This document shows, in pieces, positions 46,714-55,755 of a stretch of 64,000 nucleotides of DNA (positions are counted from its first letter, which is position 1; each line of letters starts with the position of its first letter). Under the pieces are notes generated by a model, which saw only the letters and a list, made by a program, of their open reading frames with translations, had not been told where the DNA came from and ran no database searches. This DNA is from Desulfosporosinus sp. (GTDB lineage: Bacteria; Bacillota; Desulfitobacteriia; Desulfitobacteriales; Desulfitobacteriaceae): assembly GCA_003513495.1 (NCBI GenBank), contig DOPM01000058.1, positions 1 to 64,000 of the forward strand, given 5' to 3'. The position numbers were made by a program, and so were the translations under genes.

Positions 46714-47334
46714 ATGATTGAAGGACGAGCCATGGGTTCCATGGGAGCAAATTGTTATTTGTACGCTTGTATGGAGACTAAAAAAGCAGTGGTTATTGAC
46801 CCTGGTGCTGATGGAAAAAGTATTTATCGTTGGATCTTAGAAAAAGGCTTTAAAGTAGAATATATTCTGCTTACTCATGGCCACGTAGATCACATTGGTG
46901 CGGTAGATGAGCTTAAAGAGCTATTGGGGGATGTACAAGTGGGGATCCATACGGGTGATGCAGGGATGCTTACAGATGGACGAAAGAACCTCTCTAGTTA
47001 CTTTGGACCGGGACTTGCTCTCAATAAAGCGGATCTCCTACTTAGTGACGGACAAGAGCTTATAGTTGGTAACCAACGAATCAAAGTCATAGCAACCCCA
47101 GGGCACTCTCCTGGTAGTGTTTGTTTTTTATGTTCTGATGGGTTAATAAGCGGAGATACTCTCTTTGCTGGATCAATTGGCAGAACTGATTTTCCGGGTG
47201 GATCAATGAATCAATTATTAGATGGAGTTAAGAAAAAGCTCTTAATTCTTCCTGATGATACCCGGGTTTTCCCTGGCCATGGCGAAGAGACCAGTATCGG
47301 AGAAGAAAAACGGGATAATCCTTTTCTAGACTAG
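46714..47334 (+). CDS. MBL-fold metallo-hydrolase (glyoxalase II-like)
   Basis: A 206-residue metallo-beta-lactamase-fold hydrolase. The metal motif is THGHVDHIGAV, with further ligands in ATPGHSPGS, SGDTLFAGSIGRTD and FPGHGEET. It matches the short YcbL-like subgroup near dtd in many Firmicutes. The substrate is not known. Confidence 0.9.
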   Translation: MIEGRAMGSMGANCYLYACMETKKAVVIDPGADGKSIYRWILEKGFKVEYILLTHGHVDHIGAVDELKELLGDVQVGIHTGDAGMLTDGRKNLSSYFGPGLALNKADLLLSDGQELIVGNQRIKVIATPGHSPGSVCFLCSDGLISGDTLFAGSIGRTDFPGGSMNQLLDGVKKKLLILPDDTRVFPGHGEETSIGEEKRDNPFLD

Positions 47335-47394
47335 TAGTGAATGAAACCTTATAATCGAAAGTACCAATAAATTACAGAAATAGCTGATAACTAT

Positions 47395-47424
47395 TTGACA
47401 AATAAGAATTGAATTTGATAAAAT
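47395..47424 (+). promoter_or_regulatory. Sigma-A promoter for hisS-aspS leader
   Basis: TTGACA (47395-47400), 18 bases, TAAAAT (47419-47424) in a GATAAAAT context. It precedes the T-box leader. Confidence 0.6.
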
Positions 47425-47429
47425 ACATT

Positions 47430-47700
47430 GATATAGGCCAAGATGTTGGGATAAATAATGTTAGCATGTTGAAGACTCGTAAAACCTTTTGGACAAAACC
47501 GTTTTAATCTTTCTCCAGGGAGGGCTTGCAAAGACTGGAACTAGCCTGAAAGATACACGGCAGGACAACCAAAATGGGGGTTTTTTGCATCGGATAGTCT
47601 CGTTAACGACTGAAAAGTGGGCGGAGAAATTCCGTCAATTAGGGTGGCACCACGAGAAGTTCTCGTCCCTTGCGCAAAGCGAGGAACGAGGACTTTTTTT
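47430..47700 (+). promoter_or_regulatory. T-box leader of hisS-aspS
   Basis: The T-box core AGGGTGGCACCACG is at 47641-47654. The downstream arm GTTCTCGTCCCTTGC pairs with GCGAGGAACGAGGAC and ends in TTTTTTT (47694-47700), a terminator. The antiterminator would form when uncharged tRNA pairs with TGGC. A CAC triplet in GATACACGG (near 47558-47566) may be the His specifier; I could not fully fold Stem I, so the specifier is tentative. Confidence 0.85.
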
Positions 47701-47742
47701 GAGTAACTTACCTCGAATAAATGCACCTTAACTGTTTGAACC

Positions 47743-47826
47743 GTCATCCTGAACCGTTGTCATCCTGAAGGTCGTGAAGGATCTTCTCAGAACGAAATAA
47801 GATCCTTCGCTGGCGCTCAGGATGAC
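47743..47826. repeat. Dispersed palindromic repeat, family R1, copy C
   Basis: GTCATCCTGAA occurs twice, then GAAGGATCTTCTCAG, AAGATCCTTCGC and GCTCAGGATGAC. It is more complex than the other copies and lies between the T-box terminator and hisS. Confidence 0.7.
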
Positions 47827-47921
47827 AGCCGCAGGCACTTGGAATGACAACTTCCGACACCGAGATCTCGATGAGAGGTTTCATTAATTTAGCGATTATT
47901 AGTCAAGGGAGGAATTTTAAT

Positions 47922-49193
47922 ATGGCAATTCAGCGTCCAAAAGGGACTCAAGATTTATTGCCTGGTACTATCGAGCAATGGCAATATCTCGAAGAAACTA
48001 TTCGTTCGGTTTGCCGCGATTATGGATACGAAGAGATTCGGACACCAATTTTTGAAGCGACAGAACTTTTTCAAAGAGGGGTTGGGCAAACTACAGATAT
48101 TGTAAAAAAAGAAATGTATACCTTCCTTGATAAAGGGAACCGTTCCATGACCCTTCGTCCGGAACTGACGGCTTCAGTTTGTCGTGCTTACGTGGAGGAC
48201 AAGCTTTACGGTCAACCTCAACCTGTAAAGCTCTACTACATCGGACCTATGTTTCGCTATGAACGGCCGCAAAGCGGACGGTTTCGTCAGTTCCATCAAT
48301 TTGGTGTTGAAGTATTAGGTGCCGACCAACCAATTGTGGACGCAGAAGTAATTAGCTTAGTTTGGAATTTATATCAACGGCTTGGACTAGTTGGGCTAGA
48401 AGTTCATGTTAACTCAGTCGGCTGCCCGATTTGTAGGGCAAGGCACCGTGAACAACTTCAGGAATTTTTGGCCACTCGAAAAGGCGAGCTTTGTAATGAC
48501 TGCCAGGAACGGTTTGATCGAAACCCTTTGCGCATCCTTGATTGTAAGAACCCCTCCTGTCAAACCGTAACGACAGGGGCACCCACAACAAAGGATACCC
48601 TCTGTGAAGACTGCAGTACACACTTTGAACGAGTTCTAGCCATCTTAGAGAGGGCCGGAGTGGTCTATCGAGTCAATCCCCGCTTAGTTCGAGGGCTGGA
48701 TTATTATACGAAGACAGCTTTTGAAGTTATGGTTGAGGAAATTGGAGCACAGAGCGCCATCTGTGGAGGCGGACGGTATGATAAGCTGGTTGAAGAGATA
48801 GGTGGACCACCAACACCGGGCATCGGTTTTGCGATGGGAATTGAGCGGGTCTTAGCGGCGCTTCAAGTGCAGGACAAGCTTCCTAAAGAGGAACCTAAGC
48901 TGTTTGGGATGCTTATTGCCCTAGGCGAGAAAGCCCAAACTGAGGGCTTTGCTCTCCTTAGTACACTGAGAAGCCAAGGTATGCCTGTGGGTATGGATTT
49001 ACTGGGTCGAAGTCTTAAAAACCAACTTAAATCCGCTAATCGCCAAGGTGCACGCTATGCCTTCATTCTAGGCGAAGAAGAACTTGCCCGAAATGTCCTC
49101 GTCATAAAGGACTTAACGTTAGGGGAGCAAATGGAAGTCTCACTGAGCGACGCAATCGAAGAAATCAACAAGAAGTATCAGAGAGGTGTGTAA
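47922..49193 (+). CDS. hisS: Histidyl-tRNA synthetase
   Basis: About 423 residues, class II synthetase. It starts [15 protein letters not shown] after GGGAGGA, which sets the start at 47922 although the frame is open from 47844. Motif 2 is [19 protein letters not shown], the His-specific loop is [15 protein letters not shown], and motif 3 is [15 protein letters not shown]. It carries a [16 protein letters not shown] zinc-like set usual in many bacterial HisRS. Confidence 0.95.
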   Translation: MAIQRPKGTQDLLPGTIEQWQYLEETIRSVCRDYGYEEIRTPIFEATELFQRGVGQTTDIVKKEMYTFLDKGNRSMTLRPELTASVCRAYVEDKLYGQPQPVKLYYIGPMFRYERPQSGRFRQFHQFGVEVLGADQPIVDAEVISLVWNLYQRLGLVGLEVHVNSVGCPICRARHREQLQEFLATRKGELCNDCQERFDRNPLRILDCKNPSCQTVTTGAPTTKDTLCEDCSTHFERVLAILERAGVVYRVNPRLVRGLDYYTKTAFEVMVEEIGAQSAICGGGRYDKLVEEIGGPPTPGIGFAMGIERVLAALQVQDKLPKEEPKLFGMLIALGEKAQTEGFALLSTLRSQGMPVGMDLLGRSLKNQLKSANRQGARYAFILGEEELARNVLVIKDLTLGEQMEVSLSDAIEEINKKYQRGV

Positions 49194-49194
49194 C

Positions 49195-50976
49195 ATGACA
49201 GTATTTTCAGAACGTGTTGAAAATGGAGAGTTAGAATTAGCAAAAGTAGGCGAGATCGTTCGTTTGTTAGGATGGGTTCAGCGCCGTCGTGACCACGGAG
49301 GTTTAATTTTCGTTGATCTGCGCGATCGTACAGGAATCGTTCAAGTTGTCTTCGACCCAGAAAAGATGGGAGACGGATTTTCCACGGCAGAACGATTACG
49401 GTCAGAGTTTGTTGTCTCCATTCAAGGAGAAGTAATTGCCCGTCCTGAGGGGATGATTAATCCAAACATAGCCACCGGCAAAATTGAGATCGTGGCCCAG
49501 TCCCTGGAGGTATTAAATGGCGCCAAAACTCCTCCTTACTATATTGTTGATCAGGTAGATGTTGACGAAACAGTGCGGCTAAAATATCGCTATCTGGATC
49601 TGCGACGCCCTGAAATGCAGGCCGTGTTTAAGATCAGGCATCGAGTTACACAAATAATGCGTAATTTCTTTGATAGCCAAGGTTTTTATGAAATCGAAAC
49701 TCCAATGCTCAATAAGTCAACCCCTGAAGGAGCACGAGATTACCTAGTTCCCAGCCGCGTACATCCTGGTGAGTTTTATGCCTTACCCCAGTCCCCCCAA
49801 ATATATAAGCAACTTCTCATGGTAGGCGGTATGGAAAAGTATTTTCAAATTGCACGCTGTTTCCGGGATGAAGATTTAAGAGCAGATCGTCAACCGGAGT
49901 TTACTCAACTAGATGTTGAGATGTCTTTTGTTGAAGTCGAAGATATTCTGCCCATGATGGAGGAATTGATGGCTGAGATTTTTTCAGAGACCATTGGGAA
50001 ATCAGTAGCTATTCCTTTCCCACGTTTAACCTATAAAGAAGCAATGGACCGCTATGGTTCCGATAAACCAGATACTCGCTTTGGCATGGAACTCATTGAT
50101 GTGGGGGAAATCGTGGGCAAGACCGGATTTAAAGTATTCGCTAATGTGGTGGCCAGCGGGGGAAGTGTAAAATGTATCTGTGCTAAAGGGTGTTCCGGCT
50201 TGCCTCGCCGAGAAATCGATGATCTGGCTAAGTTTGTTAGTACTTATCGGGCAAAAGGTTTGGCTTGGATTGTTTTAGCTGAGGAAGGGATCAAATCTCC
50301 TATTGCCAAGTTCTTTACGGAAGAGGAAATGGCTGCTCTAATTAAATATACCGGAGCCGAGACAGGGGATATCTTGTTCTTTGTGGCTGATACCTATGCT
50401 GTGGTTTCCGATGCCCTGGGACATCTGCGCTTGGAATTAGCGAAGCGGTTAGGTCTAATCGATGAGAATATGCTTCAATTCTTGTGGGTTACGGAATTCC
50501 CGCTCCTAGAATATGATGAGGAACAGAAACGTCATATCGCTATTCATCATCCATTCACCGCACCTATGGACGAAGATTTACAGCTCCTCGAGACTGATCC
50601 TCTTAAGGTTCGTGCTAAAGCCTATGATATGGTTCTTAACGGAACAGAACTCGGAGGTGGAAGTATCCGGATTCATCGTCGTGAGGTTCAGGAGCGGTTA
50701 TTTAAGTTATTAGGATTCTCTGAGGAAGAAGCTATCGCTCAATTCGGATTTCTCATGGAAGCGTTTGAATATGGGACTCCACCCCATGGTGGAATTGCCT
50801 TCGGTCTTGACCGACTAATTATGCTTTTAACTGGAAAAGATAATATTCGCGATGTCATCGCTTTTCCAAAAACACAAAGTGCCTCTGACCTAATGGCTCA
50901 TGCTCCTTCAACCGTTGCGGATAAACAATTAAAGGAATTGCATATCAAAACTATTGAGCAACCTAGTATAAAGTAG
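49195..50976 (+). CDS. aspS: Aspartyl-tRNA synthetase (bacterial type)
   Basis: About 593 residues, class II. N-terminal OB-fold anticodon domain ([23 protein letters not shown]), motif 2 [22 protein letters not shown], a GAD insertion domain with [16 protein letters not shown], and motif 3 [18 protein letters not shown] 49195 is used because GAGAGG precedes it; the hisS stop is just upstream, so both are one operon under the T-box. Bacterial AspRS may be non-discriminating (Asp/Asn); not decidable here. Confidence 0.95.
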   Translation: MTVFSERVENGELELAKVGEIVRLLGWVQRRRDHGGLIFVDLRDRTGIVQVVFDPEKMGDGFSTAERLRSEFVVSIQGEVIARPEGMINPNIATGKIEIVAQSLEVLNGAKTPPYYIVDQVDVDETVRLKYRYLDLRRPEMQAVFKIRHRVTQIMRNFFDSQGFYEIETPMLNKSTPEGARDYLVPSRVHPGEFYALPQSPQIYKQLLMVGGMEKYFQIARCFRDEDLRADRQPEFTQLDVEMSFVEVEDILPMMEELMAEIFSETIGKSVAIPFPRLTYKEAMDRYGSDKPDTRFGMELIDVGEIVGKTGFKVFANVVASGGSVKCICAKGCSGLPRREIDDLAKFVSTYRAKGLAWIVLAEEGIKSPIAKFFTEEEMAALIKYTGAETGDILFFVADTYAVVSDALGHLRLELAKRLGLIDENMLQFLWVTEFPLLEYDEEQKRHIAIHHPFTAPMDEDLQLLETDPLKVRAKAYDMVLNGTELGGGSIRIHRREVQERLFKLLGFSEEEAIAQFGFLMEAFEYGTPPHGGIAFGLDRLIMLLTGKDNIRDVIAFPKTQSASDLMAHAPSTVADKQLKELHIKTIEQPSIK

Positions 50977-51079
50977 GCAACAGGTTTAATAATATCTAGA
51001 ATAGGAGTATAACTCATGATATTAACGTGCTGTACCGAGGTTATGTGACTTGGTAGTTGTAGAGTAGGCTGTAGAAGAG

Positions 51080-51135
51080 TTGACAGAGAGGGGAGCATTG
51101 GCTATAATATTTATTGTAGCTACCCCCTTAGGGTA
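51080..51135 (+). promoter_or_regulatory. Consensus promoter and CsoR-type operator
   Basis: TTGACA (51080-51085), 17 bases, TATAAT (51103-51108), a perfect sigma-A promoter. Just downstream lies TACCCCCTTAGGGTA (51121-51135), a TACCC-N5-GGGTA inverted repeat like known CsoR sites, placed at about the transcription start and before the csoR ribosome site. Confidence 0.7.
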
Positions 51136-51150
51136 TGGAGGATGCATAGC

Positions 51151-51432
51151 ATGACGAATTCAACCCCCTATTCGGAATCCAAAGAGGATATTGTGCGTAG
51201 GCTTAAAAAGATCGAAGGTCAGGTAAAAGGGATTCAACGTATGGTTGAGAGTGACAAGTATTGTGTTGACGTATTAATTCAAGTGGCTGCTGTTCGTGCT
51301 GCGCTTAATAAAGTTGGCACAATTGTCTTTGAACACCATTCACGGGGATGTATGCGCAATGCCGTTGAGAACAATAACCAGGAAGCTGCCATTGAGGAGC
51401 TTATTGGGGTGCTCGCTAAATTCATAAAGTAA
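51151..51432 (+). CDS. csoR: CsoR-family copper-sensing repressor
   Basis: A 93-residue DUF156/CsoR repressor that leaves DNA when it binds Cu(I). It has the all-helical fold (DIVRRLKKIEGQVKGIQRMVE). The Cys in KYCVDVL and the H-x3-C of HHSRGC are separated exactly as Cys36, His61 and Cys65 of Mycobacterium CsoR. ATG 51151 is chosen because GGAGG (51137-51141) is nine bases before it; ATG 51142 is too close. No copA or copZ is nearby. Confidence 0.88.
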   Translation: MTNSTPYSESKEDIVRRLKKIEGQVKGIQRMVESDKYCVDVLIQVAAVRAALNKVGTIVFEHHSRGCMRNAVENNNQEAAIEELIGVLAKFIK

Positions 51433-51459
51433 ATCTATTTGATTAGGAGGAATTTTAAT

Positions 51460-51789
51460 ATGGCTGGTGCAAATGTTAAAACCTTTACGACTGCAAATTT
51501 TGATTCGGATGTTTTAAAGTCTGAGCAAGCGGTTTTAGTTGACTTTTGGGCTCCTTGGTGTAGTCCGTGTCGCATGGTTGCTCCTGTTATTGATGAGCTT
51601 GCTGATGAGTATGTTGGACGAATTACAATTGGTAAGGTTAACGTAGACGAAAATGGTCCCATCTCTAGTCAATATGGAGTTATGAGCATACCAACCCTGG
51701 CGATTTTCAAAGGCGGCGAAGTGGTAGAGAAAATCGTAGGTTTCCGTGGAAAACCGGATCTTATTAAAATGCTCGAAAAACATATCTAA
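51460..51789 (+). CDS. trxA: Thioredoxin with WCSPC active site
   Basis: A 109-residue thioredoxin. The active site is [10 protein letters not shown], with Ser replacing the usual Gly of WCGPC; the fold residues around cis-Pro (MSIPTLAIF) are normal. ATG 51460 after AGGAGG is the start. It follows csoR by 27 bases with no terminator between, so it may be under CsoR control. Confidence 0.93.
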   Translation: MAGANVKTFTTANFDSDVLKSEQAVLVDFWAPWCSPCRMVAPVIDELADEYVGRITIGKVNVDENGPISSQYGVMSIPTLAIFKGGEVVEKIVGFRGKPDLIKMLEKHI

Positions 51790-51802
51790 ACTATAAGGTA
51801 TT

Positions 51803-51840
51803 AAAAAGCGATGTCCCATTTAAGCGGGCATCGCTTTTTT
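51803..51840. terminator. Intrinsic terminator after trxA
   Basis: AAAAAGCGATG and CATCGCTTTTTT with CCC/GGG form a strong stem, followed by T residues. It separates convergent trxA and rarA. Confidence 0.85.
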
Positions 51841-51841
51841 G

Positions 51842-51942
51842 TACTATCAGAAAGTATAAACTTGTGTTTTATACTTTCTAAGCATAAGTGCAACTAGGGC
51901 GGCCGCCTTCGCGGGGCTTGGCGCCAGCCAAGTTTTCTTTAT
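51842..51942. repeat. 101-104 bp dispersed repeat, family R2, copy 1
   Basis: Starts TACTATCAGAAAGTATAAAC, has GGCGGCCGCC and CTTGGCGCCAGCCAAG, and ends TTTTCTTTAT. Copy 2 at 57915-58018 is nearly identical. It contains nested palindromes (AAAGTATA/TATACTTT and CTTGGC/GCCAAG) and ends at the rarA stop. Confidence 0.8.
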
Positions 51943-51943
51943 G

Positions 51944-53221
51944 TCAGGGAGATTCTTTTCCCATACCTGAAGATATGTAAAAGGTTTGGCCTTGAACACT
52001 GGGTGGCAAGTAAGTTTGTTTGACCCAGTGGTTGGGGAAGTCGTGTGGGTATAAATACTCTTTTCCGTTTCCCAGCTTTTCTGCACCTGGATAATGCGCA
52101 TCTTTAAGATGAGCGGGAACTTCTCCAGTGGGGTGTTTCTTTACATAATTTAGAGCACGGTCAATGCTGGTGACAGAACTGTTGCTTTTTTGAGCAGTTG
52201 TAATAGCTAAGACAGCTTGAGCCATAGGAATCCTTGCTTCAGGTAGGCCAAGCCATTCTAGCGCATTGGCTGCAGCATGGGCCTGGAGCATGACCATTGG
52301 ATCTGCTAATCCCACATCTTCAGATGCATGGACGATAATCCGACGGATAATGAAACGCGGATCTTCCCCTGCCTCTAATAACACAGCTAACCAATAAAGC
52401 GCAGCATCTGGATCTGAGCCACGCATACTTTTAATAAATGCGGAAATGATGTCATAATGATTATCTCCTGATTTATCAAACCGGATAGCCCGCTGTTGTA
52501 TCGATTCTTCTGCTATTTCGAGGGAAATGTAACGCAGCCCGTTTTCCGGCGGCGTAGTGAGAACTGCCAACTCAAGGGCATTAAGGGCGCGTCGTAAATC
52601 TCCGTTAGCATAATTAATCCAATGCTCCCACGCTTCAGGGGTGATCTCTACGTTATATTGGCCAAGACCACGTTCTGTATCCTTTAGGGCTTGTTCGAGT
52701 CCAAAACGAATTTCCGCTGGGACAAGAAGTTCTAATCGAAAAAGCGTTGAGCGGCTGAGGAGCGCAGAATTGAGCTCGAAAAAGGGGTTTTCGGTTGTAG
52801 CGCCGATGAAGGTAATTGTACCGTTTTCAACTGCAGGTAGGAGTGCATCTTGTTGTCCTTTATTAAAACGATGGACTTCATCACAAAAAACCAGAGTGCG
52901 TTTTCCGTAAAGATGAAGTTCATCTGAAGCCTTAGTGATAATTTCACGAATCTCTTTAACTCCAGAGGTTACAGCATTTATACGAACAAAATGAGACGTG
53001 GTTTTAGCAGCGATAACTTGTGCCAAAGAAGTTTTTCCAGTTCCTGGTGGTCCATAGAGAATCAAAGACGAAACACGGTCAGCCTCAATTGCTCGGCGTA
53101 AGAGTTTTCCGGGACCAAGAATTTGATCCTGACCGATATATTCATCAATTGTCCTCGGGCGCATGCGTTCGGCAAGAGGTGCAACCTGATGTTGATTGAA
53201 TGTTGCAGAAAAAAGATCCAT
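51944..53221 (-). CDS. rarA: Replication-associated recombination protein RarA (MgsA)
   Basis: A 425-residue AAA+ ATPase acting at stalled forks. Walker A is GPPGTGKTSLAQ, Walker B is FCDEVHRF, sensor 1 GATTENPFFE, and the C-terminal tetramerisation region GEVPAHLKDAHYPGA with YPHDFPNHWVKQTY. It is convergent with trxA and its stop overlaps repeat R2 copy 1. Confidence 0.93.
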   Translation of the reverse strand: MDLFSATFNQHQVAPLAERMRPRTIDEYIGQDQILGPGKLLRRAIEADRVSSLILYGPPGTGKTSLAQVIAAKTTSHFVRINAVTSGVKEIREIITKASDELHLYGKRTLVFCDEVHRFNKGQQDALLPAVENGTITFIGATTENPFFELNSALLSRSTLFRLELLVPAEIRFGLEQALKDTERGLGQYNVEITPEAWEHWINYANGDLRRALNALELAVLTTPPENGLRYISLEIAEESIQQRAIRFDKSGDNHYDIISAFIKSMRGSDPDAALYWLAVLLEAGEDPRFIIRRIIVHASEDVGLADPMVMLQAHAAANALEWLGLPEARIPMAQAVLAITTAQKSNSSVTSIDRALNYVKKHPTGEVPAHLKDAHYPGAEKLGNGKEYLYPHDFPNHWVKQTYLPPSVQGQTFYISSGMGKESP

Positions 53222-53332
53222 GATTCATGTTCCTTTCCAATTGTAGGAGCGATTTGTCTTGCTCCATCCGATCTCTTGTACTATCAGACCTTATGCCGCT
53301 TTGCGGCACCACTATTGCGTTCTATACTACAA

Positions 53333-53434
53333 GAAGGGCTAACCCGTGCGAAGACGATGTCTGCAAGAAGGGCTAATACGTACGAAGACAGTGTCTTCAA
53401 GAAGGGTTATTACGTGCGAAGACAGTGTCTTCGT
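53333..53434. repeat. Three tandem 34-bp repeats with inner hairpins
   Basis: Units start at 53333, 53367 and 53401, each beginning GAAGGG and containing GCGAAGAC or ACGAAGAC; units 2 and 3 hold the palindrome GAAGACAGTGTCTTC. They are flanked by ACTATCAG (53280-53287) and GGGCGCCAGC (53439-53448), words of repeat R2, so the array may be a grown R2 copy. A 144-codon frame over it (53123-53557) is not credible as a gene. Confidence 0.65.
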
Positions 53435-53590
53435 GTGTGTGGGCGCCAGCTAAAGGTTTCTTCACTTGATTATATCATGCGGAATGGGCATCTGCTCGAA
53501 GTGGACTTCAGAAAAATGTTAGTTAGATCACAGTTAAGAGGGGAAAGTTTGATGTAAAATACAAAAGAAGTCTAGTTAACAGAAGTCTGC

Positions 53591-53619
53591 TTGACAAATC
53601 CCGAGTGTTTTTATAAGAT
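53591..53619 (+). promoter_or_regulatory. Sigma-A promoter of rrf2-iscSU unit
   Basis: TTGACA (53591-53596), 17 bases, TAAGAT (53614-53619). The spacer contains CCCGAGT, a possible half-site for the IscR-like regulator encoded next. Confidence 0.55.
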
Positions 53620-53681
53620 ATAAGGGGATAAAAGAAATGGACTGATTTAAGGGTTTATATAGCAGAAAAGAGGTGAGGGTG

Positions 53682-54134
53682 TTGAAACTCTCGACCAAAG
53701 GTCGATATGGGGTAAAAGCTATGTTTGACTTAGCTCAACATATGGGTGAAGGTCCGACTTCTTTGAAAAGTATCGCGGAGAGACAGGGGATATCTGAACA
53801 CTATCTGGAGCAGCTTATTTCGGGCTTGAGAAAGGCTGGTCTCGTAAAAAGTGTTCGTGGTGCACAGGGCGGTTATTTATTGGGAAAAGAACCGGATAAG
53901 ATAAAAATTGGGGATATTATCCGAGTCTTAGAAGGCCCGATTGCTCCGACGGATTGCGTCTCAGAGGAGGACCCTGAAACTTGCGCTAAAGCACAGTATT
54001 GCGTTACTCGAACAATTTGGGAGAAAGTTCGGGACTCTATCGCAGAGGTTCTAGATTCGATTACACTTCAAACAATGCTTGAGGATGCCAAAAAGATTGA
54101 ATCTGAGCGGAGCCTCTATATGTACTACATTTAA
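53682..54134 (+). CDS. iscR: Rrf2-family IscR-like regulator
   Basis: About 150 residues. The winged helix begins MKLSTKGRYGVKAMFDLA, which sets the TTG at 53682 as start. Three Cys in CVSEEDPETCAKAQYC (C-x8-C-x5-C) fit the 2Fe-2S site of IscR. Followed by iscS and iscU, it probably represses them when Fe-S supply is adequate. Confidence 0.9.
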   Translation: MKLSTKGRYGVKAMFDLAQHMGEGPTSLKSIAERQGISEHYLEQLISGLRKAGLVKSVRGAQGGYLLGKEPDKIKIGDIIRVLEGPIAPTDCVSEEDPETCAKAQYCVTRTIWEKVRDSIAEVLDSITLQTMLEDAKKIESERSLYMYYI

Positions 54135-54176
54135 TCCGGTTTTGCTACAAAGTTATATATAAGGAGTGAGCCTCTA

Positions 54177-55361
54177 ATGCGACGTGTTTATTTAGACCAT
54201 AGTGCAACGACTCCGGTTGATCCGGAAGTGGCTGCCATAATGATGACGTATTATACAGAAAAGTATGGTAACCCGTCAAGTGTTCATGGTTTTGGTAGAG
54301 AGGCTAAACAAGCCTTAGAGCAAGCGCGAAATCAGGTAGCAGAGCTGATTGGAGCTGCATCTGGGGAGATTACCTTTACCAGTGGGGGAACCGAGGCGGA
54401 TAATCTGGCAATTCTAGGGACTGCTGAGGCACTCCGAAAAAAGGGTAAACATATTATCACCTCTTGCATTGAGCACCACGCAGTTTTGGAAACTTGTGAA
54501 TACTTAGAAAAAAATGGCTTTGACTTAACAGTCATTCCGGTAGATGAAGAGGGAATTATCTCGGTTGATGCTTTAAGAAAGGCGATTCGGCCAGATACAA
54601 TACTAATTACGATTATGCATGCGAATAATGAAGTTGGTTCAATTCAACCAATTTCAGAGATAGGTAAATTGGCCAAGGAACAGGGTATTGTTTTTCATGT
54701 GGATGCAGTTCAGTCCCTTGGAAAAATCCCTGTCAACGTCGAAGAACTGAATGTCGACCTTTTGACGGTTTCCGGGCATAAGATTTATGGCCCTAAAGGT
54801 GTGGGAGCACTCTATGTTCGCAAAGGATTACGGATCGTTCCTTTAGTTCATGGCGGAGGGCAAGAAAAGAAACGTCGCTCGGGAACTGAGAATACACCTG
54901 GAATTATTGGCTTTGGTAAGGCTTGTGAACTGGCTGGACAACGGATGGCTGACGATGCGGAGCATCAAAGAAAACTGCGCGACAAGCTGATAAACGGTAT
55001 CTTAGAGCGCATTGATTTTGTCAAAGTTAATGGACCTTTAGGGGAGAAACGCTTACCAAATAACGTGAATGTCAGTATTCGTTATGTTGAAGGGGAGTCT
55101 TTATTACTCTCGTTAGACATGCTTGGAATAGCTGCCTCGAGCGGTTCAGCATGTACTTCAGGGTCTTTAGATCCTTCTCATGTATTGCTGGGGATGGGAT
55201 TAATTCACGAAATTGCTCACGGTTCGCTTCGTTTTTCACTAGGGCGTCAGAATACGGAAGAAGATATTGATTATGTTCTTGAACAATTACCTAAGATCGT
55301 GGAGCGTTTACGAATGATGTCTCCACTGTATGATCAGGCTATTCATTCAAAACAAGCATAA
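54177..55361 (+). CDS. iscS: Cysteine desulfurase (NifS/IscS type)
   Basis: A 394-residue PLP enzyme giving sulfur from cysteine. It has TSGGTEADNLAI, HVDAVQSLGKIPV, the PLP Lys in SGHKIYGPKGVG, and the active Cys in SSGSACTSGSLDPSHVL. ATG 54177 follows AAGGAG. Sulfur can go to IscU for clusters or to MnmA for tRNA thiolation. Confidence 0.94.
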   Translation: MRRVYLDHSATTPVDPEVAAIMMTYYTEKYGNPSSVHGFGREAKQALEQARNQVAELIGAASGEITFTSGGTEADNLAILGTAEALRKKGKHIITSCIEHHAVLETCEYLEKNGFDLTVIPVDEEGIISVDALRKAIRPDTILITIMHANNEVGSIQPISEIGKLAKEQGIVFHVDAVQSLGKIPVNVEELNVDLLTVSGHKIYGPKGVGALYVRKGLRIVPLVHGGGQEKKRRSGTENTPGIIGFGKACELAGQRMADDAEHQRKLRDKLINGILERIDFVKVNGPLGEKRLPNNVNVSIRYVEGESLLLSLDMLGIAASSGSACTSGSLDPSHVLLGMGLIHEIAHGSLRFSLGRQNTEEDIDYVLEQLPKIVERLRMMSPLYDQAIHSKQA

Positions 55362-55377
55362 GAGGAGTGAGGAAGAA

Positions 55378-55755
55378 ATGTATACAGAAAAAGTAATGGA
55401 TCATTTTACAAATCCGCGCAATGTTGGCGAATTGGAAAATCCAGATGGTGTCGGTGAAGTAGGAAACGCCAAGTGTGGAGATATCATGCGTATATATTTA
55501 GATATCGAAGGAGACATTATTAAAGACGTTAAATTTAAAACCTTTGGTTGCGGTGCTGCAGTTGCTACCAGCAGCATGGTTACGGAAATGGTCAAGGGTA
55601 AAACCATTGAAGAAGCAATGGAAATTTCCAATGCGGCTGTTGCTGAGGCGTTAGGAGGACTTCCGCCGGCAAAAATGCATTGTTCAAATCTAGCCGCTGA
55701 TGCACTTCATGAGGCTATTAAAAATTATCACGACAAACAGCACAAGAAGGAATAG
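55378..55755 (+). CDS. iscU: Fe-S cluster scaffold IscU/NifU N-terminal type
   Basis: A 125-residue scaffold. Cluster Cys are in GNAKCGDIM, FGCGAAVATSS and AKMHCSNLA. ATG 55378 follows AGGAGTGAGGA; the longer frame from 55330 would overlap iscS and give an abnormal N-terminus. Confidence 0.93.
   Translation: MYTEKVMDHFTNPRNVGELENPDGVGEVGNAKCGDIMRIYLDIEGDIIKDVKFKTFGCGAAVATSSMVTEMVKGKTIEEAMEISNAAVAEALGGLPPAKMHCSNLAADALHEAIKNYHDKQHKKE

Noticed and set aside
53333..53434. Tandem repeats considered as a CRISPR array
   Set aside because: Units abut with no unique spacers and no cas gene is in the window.
53123..53557. 144-codon open frame opposite the rarA start
   Set aside because: It overlaps rarA and then reads through three tandem repeats, which create the open frame.
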